From Entophlyctis helioformis (taxonomy: Eukaryota; Chytridiomycota; Chytridiomycetes; Chytridiales; Chytriomycetaceae): a stretch of DNA of 15,878 nt. The stretch is taken from NCBI GenBank assembly GCA_025526915.1, contig JAHLKH010000386.1, positions 1-15,878 on the forward strand, given 5' to 3'. Made by a program: the position numbers and the translations under genes. Shown piece after piece: positions 1 to 7,226 of this stretch. The notes beneath the pieces were generated by a model that did not search any database, was not told where the DNA came from, and saw only the letters and a list, made by a program, of their open reading frames with translations. The first letter of the stretch is position 1. Every line of letters starts with the position of its first letter.

Positions 1-945
1 CAGACTCGATCGTCCGTGGCCTGCAGTCGGTCGTCCGTTCGCATTACTTGCATCGCTCGCATCACTTGCACCTCCATCCGCGCTTGCAGATGCCAACACA
101 GCCACCATCGCAGTCGTCGGCTGCACACTCACTGCGCCACCACCAGCACCACCAGCACGACTCTGGCCCATGTACCGCACACCGCCGCGCTGACTCGCCG
201 GACTCCCGCCGCCCAGTGGGTCCGACCCGAGCTCGGGGAAACTCACAGTACGTCGGCCGGCCGAAGGCCGCGTGGCAGCCAGGGGCTGTGGCCGAGACGA
301 CAATCCTGGCGATGTCGGGATCACTGAGCCTGGCACGGCCACGGTGTCGCCCAGAGCGTCACTGCCGGCTTCGAGCCCGAGCAAAAGGTCTGGATCGCTC
401 GATATCCGCAACTGGGATGACGACCGGTACTGTGCCATCCATCGCTGTCGTCGCTGCTCGAGATCGCTCGTCACACCGCTGCCGCTGCTGTCGTTGCTGT
501 CGTTGCTATTGTTGTTGTTGTTGTTGTTGCTATGGCGGCTTGGCGCGTTTGTTGACACGGTCTCGGACGTGCTGGGTTCGAGTGTGGATTCCGAGACTCG
601 GCCATGGGCGTGTGCACCACCAGCATCGCAGCCGTCGTCGTCGTCCTCCTCGCCGAGCGCACCGTCTTCAGAGCCGCCGCCTGCGCCTTCGTCGTTGTCG
701 TCAGCACCAGACGTTGGCTCGCCAGTGTCAACTGCCAAACTCGACGTCGACCCTGCCCGCGATCGCAGCACCGTCACGAGCCGGTACAACGGCGACGACC
801 CGCATGTCGGCAGGTACTGCTTCTGCGAACGCAGCGGGAACGGATCGATCCCTTCGTGCGACCTTGCCTCTTCGTATGTGATCTCGTCTTCAATCGACCG
901 CAGGATGCTCGCAAGCGTAGTCGAGCGGAGCCGTCCCACTCTCAT
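1..945 (-). CDS. Unrecognised low-complexity protein with poly-Asn tract, partial (runs off left edge)
   Basis: This is an open minus-strand frame of 315 codons without a stop. It starts at the ATG at 945-943 (A at -3; an in-frame TGA lies upstream at 1015-1017) and leaves the window at position 1. The first ~60 residues look structured and basic (start MRVGRLRSTTLASIL). The rest is disordered: an acidic stretch EEDDDD at residues ~99-104, seven consecutive Asn at ~140-146 encoded by a (AAC)n microsatellite, an Arg/Gln patch ending WMAQYRSSS at ~165, then Ser/Gly/Ala/Pro-rich sequence. The homopolymer and acidic runs make sense only in this frame; on the plus strand the same bases give poly-Leu, poly-Cys or Ser runs. 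I recognise no domain, and the C-terminal part that might identify it is outside. The ATG is 102 bp from the stop of the next minus-strand gene. An intron within the stretch is not excluded. Confidence 0.65.
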   Translation of the reverse strand, partial: MRVGRLRSTTLASILRSIEDEITYEEARSHEGIDPFPLRSQKQYLPTCGSSPLYRLVTVLRSRAGSTSSLAVDTGEPTSGADDNDEGAGGGSEDGALGEEDDDDGCDAGGAHAHGRVSESTLEPSTSETVSTNAPSRHSNNNNNNNSNDSNDSSGSGVTSDLEQRRQRWMAQYRSSSQLRISSDPDLLLGLEAGSDALGDTVAVPGSVIPTSPGLSSRPQPLAATRPSAGRRTVSFPELGSDPLGGGSPASQRGGVRYMGQSRAGGAGGGAVSVQPTTAMVAVLASASADGGASDASDASNANGRPTAGHGRSSL

Positions 946-1047
946 GTTGTGCCGTGTTGTCTGATAGTGGTTGAGGCTGGCAGCATAATCGACGCATGTT
1001 GGATGGATACAGCTTCAGAAAACGTGGAGACGCCTGTGGAGATGTGT

Positions 1048-4000
1048 TTATTCGAAATCCAGATTCATGTCGGGCCAGTGCGTCGACAGCCCGCCAGCCG
1101 TGCCGGAGATCTCAATGAACGCAGAGTCGAGCGTCGATTGCAGCCGCGACTCGGACAAGATCGACGCGACTTTGGCTTGCAGCTGGCTCCGCTGGTACGC
1201 ACGCCAGCGATCGTCTTTCTGCAGCTGCACAAACTGCTTCCAGCGTTGCAGGTACCGTCGTGGGACGGCTCTGCAGCCGCGTGTGAGCGAGTACCAACGT
1301 GGTCACGGTGGGAGGGATACAAGAGAAGAGACGTACCGTCGTGCAAACACATCAGCGATACGGTTTTGCCGCGCAATGTGCTGGTCGCGATGGTAAGCTG
1401 CCACGCCGTACTTGTTTCGCCATGCACCGTACCATGTCCTGAGCAAGCGCGCATTGCTCATCATGCACGCGGCCGTCCTCCTCGCTTCGTTCCTCACTCG
1501 CACCTGTCAACGTCAGTCCGCAGGTGTCAGTCCCTACGGCATCACATGGGCGATCGCGCGGCTTACTTGTCGCCATTGCGCAACAGCTGCAGCAAGGGCA
1601 CGCGATCGATACACTGCCATGGCAGTCGCCTCATCGCGCTTCCATCTGTCCTTGACTCGCGCAAACCACTCCCGTATCGCCTGCCGACAAAGCCGCTGTT
1701 TGTCCATCGCCTCTGCGCGCAGCTCGTCCGACCGTGACTGCCGCACCGCACGCTGGAGCGCACCAAGCCCCCTGTACCACAGCAATCCACGCTTCCGGTA
1801 GTGCTCGGTCGCCATGGCAAGCTGTTGTCGTGCCTGCTCTCGTTTGTGCTCCAGCTCTGCTATCTTGGACCGTGCCTCCTGCTCAAGCCGGCGTCGTTCT
1901 TCCACCATCGCCTGTCGCGCCGCAGCCTCTTGCTCAAGCTTGCGCCGCTCTTCCTCTCGCTTTTGTTCCTGAGATGCGCGTATCAGTGCATGCGTGGGAT
2001 GCAGCGGGCATCTTCACACAGCCAACACACCTCTTCCTTTTCACGTTTGAGCCGCAGTTGCATGGCAAGTTGTTGGCGCCGTTCTTCACGCTCTTGCTGC
2101 CGTTTCTGCATCGCTGAAGGCGGCCGTGGACGTCAGTAGCGTGCATGGTGGCAACCGAGAGTGCAAGTTTGGCTTACCGGTGATAAAGGCCGTGTCGGGC
2201 TGGATACGCGGCTTCACCACGCTGTGCTTGGGCATAATCGGTTTGAACGGCAATCGTTGTTTGGGCTCGGTGCTGTCACGCTTTATCTGTCTCCACAACC
2301 GTCATGGCGGTGGCCGTAGCCGTGCCGTTGTCGTTGCCGTCGTGGATTGGGTCGTGGCAGCTTGATGGATGGACACTGGTTCGGCTGCTGGTGCCACGTC
2401 TGCGCATGTCTGCACTTTGGCCTCTGCTTCAGACAGCGCGTACTTTTGCTCGAGCTGGCCAAGAACAGTTTCATCTGTGCTGCTCGTTGTGCATGCATGA
2501 TCTGCATTCGTCGCTCGTCTCCTGTGTTGGAGAGGATGGTCAGCATCCCGCCACACATCTCGCGCCGCCTGGCCCGCATGACGCAGCAGCATGCACCTAC
2601 GCGACAACTGGACCCCCATCCGCAGTGCCAGGAATGCCCGTGACATTGTGCTGGACCGGTGGAACATGACTGCCTTGACCAGATTCGCCTGCTGGTGCTC
2701 CAGCTCGTGCTGGATGGCGGCTTGGCGACTGTGGCCATAAAGAGTCAGTACCAGGAGCACGCTCGCATGCCAAGACATGCAGTGACGTCCGCACCGTTTG
2801 AACAGCCGCGCCCGCTGCACTGACGTCCATTTTGCCCAGTAGCGGTTCAGTGTCTGCCACGAGCGTACCAGCATCCTGCTACTCAGCGTCTGAGATATCT
2901 CGACAACGTGGCGGCGCCATTCGGTGATCACAGTCTTGTATCAGACGTCAGCAGATGTCAGCCCCTGTCTTGTGAGTGTGGTGATGTATCTCTACGTGTA
3001 TCGCGCAGGTACCTTGAGCAGCCGAAACTGGCGCAACTGGACCATGGTCGACACGCGTGCATCGATGGCTGCTTGTCTGCGTGATTGTTCGGCCATCAGT
3101 CGTTGCTTGGCGTCTTCGATCGCCTTGGCCGACTCTTGCTCGCTGGTCAATGTCAGTCTGTATGTCCAGTGCAACGAATGCCAGAGCACATATACACGGA
3201 CGGGCTCTTACGCGAGAATGAGTCGTGCTTGGTCGAGTGCCTGACGCCGCTGCTTGGAGCTCTGGATCCGCTCTTCAATCCCTCGCTCGTGTACCAGCTC
3301 TTTGGTGATCCGATCCTCGACCTCGCTTCGTATCTGTGCCTGTCTGCAACCATCCCAGCCACATGTGAGTCATCTTCTAGTTTACGGGCATGCATCGCAA
3401 GTCGACCGGCGTCGTACATGTGAGGATGCACGCGACGCGCGTCTTGGCTCGCGGCGGCAGCAGCAGCATGAGCTGTCTTGTTTGAGATTCTGGACTGCAA
3501 CCCTAGTAGCCGCTGCCGTTCGATCAGGTCCTTGCGCTCACGCACCTGTGCTTGCCGTGCTGCCATGCTCAGTCTCGGGTCGCTCGGCGGTCTTGCAAAC
3601 CCTGTTCGAGACCCCTCGGTTCCGCAGCTGCGGTCGACAACGTCCGACACCAGATCGGTAATGTTTGGAGCACTGCGTGCAAACTCTTCCCGCGCATGCG
3701 TGGGCTGGACGTCTGCCGGCTGTAAGCGCGCGAGCCGACGGATGACGATGCTGGAGACGTCGTCGCCGACTGCGCTGCTCAGAGTATCGTACTCGGCCGT
3801 GTCATCGGCACTGATTCCGTCGAGCAGCGTGTCGCTCCATTCGTCCAGCAGCGACCGCGCTTCACCATCGCCGTGTGTCAGCATCCGCGACCCATGAACA
3901 TGTGAATCCATCCGCCTTGGCTGGACAACAGACCTTCGGCGAGCGGGTCGGAGCTGCTTTCGACCATCAGCGCCGCATGACTCAGCATGCTCTGCACATG

Positions 4001-4345
4001 CGCCAGACTCGACGTCCCGCCGTACGGGTCAAACCCGCCGCACTCGTCGCCGTTTGCGCACAGCCCATCCTCTGTGGCAACAACACGACGCGTCCTACAT
4101 GCTCCTGTGCGACTTTGGGAAGGTACATCCGCGGCTGGGTCGAGTTCGGCAGACTCGTGAGAGGTCTGGTAAGCATCGCGACGGAGCGGCTGCCTGGCCG
4201 TCCGGGCATAGTGGCGGTCGGCCGAGAAGAATGCCGATGGCCCGTCATCGTCCCACGACCGTTTCAGCAGCTCATCTTGCAGCAACGCGCTGGTTGTTGC
4301 TGAATGCATCTCGTGCCGTTCAAGTGACAAGCGGGCAGGTTTCAT
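1048..4345 (-). CDS. CCDC191: Coiled-coil protein with Trp-rich SFI1/CCDC191-like helical repeats, 11 exons
   Basis: The model has exons 4345-3934, 3859-3418, 3343-3212, 3142-3013, 2934-2597, 2521-2377, 2286-2178, 2113-2031, 1968-1567, 1503-1337 and 1270-1048. It gives 860 aa, close to the ~900 aa I recall for animal CCDC191. All ten introns (62-90 nt) have GT/AG ends and compatible phases, and most carry CTGAC/CTGAT before the acceptor. Residues 1-137 are disordered. A short helix ARSLLDEW follows; long charged coiled coils span ~225-372 and ~570-650 (MQKRQQEREERRQQ, EQKREEERRKLEQE). Trp-containing helices of the A-x3-W type lie at ~373-485 and ~650-820 (LVRSWQTLNRYWAKW, LLRTWYGAWRNKY, RRYLQRWKQF). 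Such repeats are typical of SFI1/centrin-binding and CCDC191 proteins, suggesting a centrosomal or basal-body role. A second in-frame ATG at 4309 is possible. Introns 2522-2596 and 2287-2376 are the least certain. The family assignment rests on repeat style, not alignment. Confidence 0.72.
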
Positions 4346-4431
4346 TTTGCAAAAAATGTGTGGGGGGCGTATCTTGTGGAGTGGCTGCAAGCGTGCGTGT
4401 GTATGCAAGGTGTGACGAGCGGTGGCCAGTT

Positions 4432-5416
4432 TCAGCGGGCTTGGCCGCGCCACGCGAGACCCCAGACGATAATGAGAAGAACGACTGCTGCAAACAGCGC
4501 CTGCGAAACCGTGTTAGCTGGGCCATGCATACGCGCATATGTGGAGTCATGGGCCGGCCAGGTGGACGCGTGTGGCCTACCATTCCCTCGCAGATACGAC
4601 GGAGGACAGTGCGTCCAAGCTGCGCGACCGTCCAAATGGTCAACAGCCCAAACACGATCCAGAAGATCACGTACGGCGACTATCCGATACATAGAATCAG
4701 CCTCGTGGGACTCCCCCAGCCAGCACGATGGAAACAGTCTGAGCATGGGGCACGCACCTGGGCGAACCCGAACCCCGATTGTGTCACCAGCGATGTCGCC
4801 AGCAGAATCAACAGTGCGTCGCGGGTCGCATTGCCAAAGTTGGACGCCTGCACAAACCGTGCACTCGGTTTGCGTGTCTCTACCAGCACATTGACATTGC
4901 TTGTCGGCGACACGTAGGACGGGCCAGGCGGCTGCACCAGCCGCGACGGCGTTGATTGGCGGTACGCTTCTTGCATGACCGTCGGAGGCACGGGCGAGAC
5001 GCTTTCGGCTGATATCCCCAGCGGACGTTGTTGGCCAGAGGGCAGTGCGCTCAGCGGCGCGGTCGTTGTCGTGCCTTGTCCGGCTGACGCTGCAGCGAGG
5101 CCCTTGGTCGAGGCACGCAGGGACTTTTGCTTGTAGTAGGGGTCAAGGAAGGTTGCGATCAGGAACCCTATAAAGTAGACAAAGATGCCTGCCCAGACAC
5201 CTGCGTATGCGTGTGTGTATGAGTGTGCGCGCTCTTAGTGAATGACTGCCGAGCTGAGCACCGTCAGTGAGAGATAGAGAGCAGGCGAGTACCTTCGACC
5301 AGGTTGGTGACAAAGCCGTTCTCGGAAGGCGTGGTGCCACGGAAGCCCGAGATGGACCCGCCTGCAGGCGTGGTCATGTAATCGCGTGGCGCAAACTGCG
5401 GCTCGGTTGCTGCCAT
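4432..5416 (-). CDS. Unrecognised four-TM-like membrane protein, 4 exons (paralogue of 5666-6324)
   Basis: Exons 5416-5293, 5200-4758, 4679-4581 and 4500-4432 encode 244 aa; introns are 92, 78 and 80 nt. Hydrophobic segments lie at ~44-60 (GIFVYFIGFLIATFL), ~168-182 (ALLILLATSLVTQSG), ~191-206 (YVIFWIVFGLLTIWT) and ~223-239 (FAAVVLLIIVWGLAW), ending in a short basic tail. A ~100-residue Ser/Pro/Thr-rich linker separates segments 1 and 2. Exon 1 gives a soluble N-terminus of 41 residues with no signal peptide. The protein matches the neighbouring plus-strand gene in segment order, in the motif ATRDALLILLATSLVTQSG and in the phase-1 intron just before the first segment. I do not recognise the family (a MARVEL-like four-TM fold is only a thought). 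Its stop lies 86-122 bp before the next minus-strand start codon. The starting ATG is the first in frame but has C at -3. Confidence 0.7.
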
Positions 5417-5665
5417 CTGCGTGTCGCTCTGAATGCCGCTCTGTTTGCTGTCGTGCAGGCAACTTGTGTTGCACCTTGTGCAAGATTGTTGCCGCCCGCA
5501 TGCTTTCCCGATCACATGCTTTCTGGCCGTGCTGCCTTTGGCGCATTCACACTCGTCTTGAGTGACTGTGCCGTCTGCACACTAGCTTTTTGAGGGGAGT
5601 TGGCAGTGACAAAGACTGCCGTGATTTGTTGGCGCACTTGGCGTCGCACTTGTCAACCTCTGCAA
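5417..5665. promoter_or_regulatory. Divergent intergenic region between the two membrane-protein paralogues
   Basis: These 249 bp lie between two start codons pointing away from each other, so both promoters and 5' leaders must fit here, overlap, or extend into the genes. I see no clear TATA box. A perfect inverted repeat, GGCAGT-N7-ACTGCC, lies at 5602-5620 and could be a protein-binding site; six-base arms can also arise by chance. Confidence 0.4.
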
Positions 5666-6324
5666 ATGTCGGCACAAGCACCAACCAGCGTGGGCGGCGG
5701 CGGTGTCCTTGGCATCGATCGCTTCCCTGACGTTTATACCGAGTGTGAGTCGGGACTGTGCCGAGGATGTTGAAGGCGTGGCTGACTCGTGTGTGATGAA
5801 CGCGATGGGCAGCCGTGTGGATTGCCGTGTTCACGTTCTTTATCGTCTGGCTGCTGGCGCTCTTCCTGTCGCCTATTGCCGAGGGATACGCCAGCTTCTC
5901 CAAGCCGGGCGAGACAAAGGACCATCCAGTATGTGCTCTCCATCTCGCCTCAAGTATGCTTGCCGGCAGTCCCACAGACTGACTTTGGACTTGCTTGGAT
6001 GACGCGACTCCCAAACCCACTACCACCACCACCAACATCAAGCCACGGTCACTGCGTAACTTTGCAAGAGCCGCCCGTGACTCGTTCCTCATTCTTCTCG
6101 CGACCACGCTCGCCAACCAATCCGGCCATGGCATCGACTACCGCATCATGGCTCTGACATGGACGTCGTTTGCCGTGCTTGCCCTGTGGACGCTGCTCCA
6201 CACGCTGCTTCCCGTTGCCGTCGATGTGCTCTGGTGGCTGGACATGCTCGTCTTCCTTCCTGTGGTCGGGCTGCAGATCGCCAGCTTTGCACTCGCGTTC
6301 ACCAATGCACCGACAACGCGATGA
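5666..6324 (+). CDS. Unrecognised four-TM-like membrane protein, 3 exons (paralogue of 4432-5416)
   Basis: Exons 5666-5744, 5813-5928 and 6043-6324 encode 158 aa. Intron 1 (68 nt) uses GTGAGT and enters after GAG-T. Intron 2 (114 nt, GTATGT donor) removes an in-frame TGA at 5980-5982 that overlaps a CTGAC branch motif; the first AG after it, at 6041-6042, is the acceptor. Hydrophobic segments lie at ~29-46 (VWIAVFTFFIVWLLALF), ~79-90 (SFLILLATTLANQSG), ~98-114 (IMALTWTSFAVLALW) and ~120-148 (VLWWLDMLVFLPVVG and onwards). It corresponds segment by segment to the minus-strand neighbour but has a linker of only ~30 residues between segments 1 and 2. The shared motif is ARDSFLILLATTLANQSG. A conserved phase-1 intron directly before V-W at the first segment supports common descent. 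No known family recognised. The start codon context is weak (C at -3). Confidence 0.7.
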
Positions 6325-6587
6325 GCGGTCTAGCGGCGGAGCGGCCGCCTTGGTCGCTGTGACGGACCCCATACTTGCAGGATACATGGCACGAGTTGCA
6401 GCAGTCGCACCTATCCCTCTCACTTGCATGGGCTGAACAATAACACGCTGTAACGGCGACCGCATGCGTTCAGTCGAGTTCAATCCGTGAGACTGGCATG
6501 AGACGAGAGACGGGGCGTCTGGCCATGGACCATGCAGATCCAGATCCAGACACACTACACACAGACAGAGGCTGCGTGCACAGACGG

Positions 6588-7169
6588 CTACGCAGACGAC
6601 TGCGCGGGCTGTGCAGGCTGTGCAGGCTGCGACTGGAAAAACTCCTTGACCTTGACCAGCGCCTTGTAGCGGTGCGAGATCTCGTTCTTGACGCTCTTGT
6701 CCATCTCGGCGTATGTCTGGTCGAAGCCGTTGGGCTGGAACACGGGATCCCATCCAAAGCCCGTCGGCCCTCTGGCGGGCACGATGCGGCCGTCGGTGCG
6801 GCCCTCGAACAGCACGGGCTCGCCGCCCGGCACGCAGTACGCAAAGGTGCAGAGGGCGTACGCGCGGGTGTCGCCAAAGCCCGCCAGCATGCGGTTGAGG
6901 CCGTCGTGGCCGAGCGACTCGAGGAACCACTTGATGTACGGGCCGGGCAGGCCGCCCATGGCCTCGAAGCACAGCGCCGTGTCTTCGGTGAGGACCGGCG
7001 TGCCCAGCAGCGCGGCGGCCGTGCGGGCCTTTTCGAACGACACGTACTGCGTCGACGGGCCCTGCAGCTCGGGCAGGTCGACCTTCTGCGCCGTGAGCGG
7101 CATCGAGTCGCCCACGATGGCCCGCACCTCTCGCAGCTTGTTCTCGTTGCCCGTCACAAACACGACCAT
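6588..7169 (-). CDS. ITPA: Inosine triphosphate pyrophosphatase (ITPase, Ham1/RdgB family)
   Basis: This enzyme hydrolyses ITP, dITP and XTP to the monophosphate plus diphosphate, keeping deaminated purines out of nucleic acids; it is usually cytosolic. The single-exon frame gives 193 aa, the normal family length. The N-terminal substrate loop [12 protein letters not shown] is at residues 4-15. The central motif with catalytic acidic residues, [20 protein letters not shown], is at ~60-79. The C-terminal signature includes [20 protein letters not shown] (~122-141) followed by TYAEM and [11 protein letters not shown] (~160-172). These are the conserved Ham1 blocks in the right order, so function is confident. 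The C-terminus adds a short QPA triplet repeat not part of the core fold. It is transcribed divergently from the PPR gene, with only 57 bp between start codons, and convergently with the membrane-protein gene ending at 6324. Confidence 0.95.
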   Translation of the reverse strand: MVVFVTGNENKLREVRAIVGDSMPLTAQKVDLPELQGPSTQYVSFEKARTAAALLGTPVLTEDTALCFEAMGGLPGPYIKWFLESLGHDGLNRMLAGFGDTRAYALCTFAYCVPGGEPVLFEGRTDGRIVPARGPTGFGWDPVFQPNGFDQTYAEMDKSVKNEISHRYKALVKVKEFFQSQPAQPAQPAQSSA

Positions 7170-7226
7170 GTTCGCACGAAGGTTGAAGCCCTTTCAACCG
7201 TTTTCTGCAACTTGAGAATCGCTCAA
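7170..7226. promoter_or_regulatory. 57-bp shared gap between ITPase and PPR start codons, with inverted repeat
   Basis: All the DNA between the two divergent ATGs is 57 bp, so the core promoters probably overlap or lie partly inside coding sequence. A perfect inverted repeat, GGTTGAA-N5-TTCAACC, sits at 7181-7199 near the middle. It is symmetrical, as expected of a site serving both directions, but its role is inferred only from position. Confidence 0.45.

Noticed and set aside
48..1737. Long plus-strand open frames at 48-881, 272-964 and 604-1737
   Set aside because: They are antisense to the minus-strand left-edge gene and to the last exons of the coiled-coil gene. Their translations are Cys-, Leu-, Arg- or Ser-run artefacts of microsatellites, with no domain.
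4080..4140. Possible extra intron in exon 1 of the coiled-coil gene (GTACCT donor, CCACAG acceptor)
   Set aside because: The phases do not match the downstream frame, while the unspliced exon reads through correctly.
6498..7226. Upstream extension of the PPR reading frame
   Set aside because: It is open by chance across the antisense of ITPase. The presequence-like start at 7227 is the natural N-terminus.
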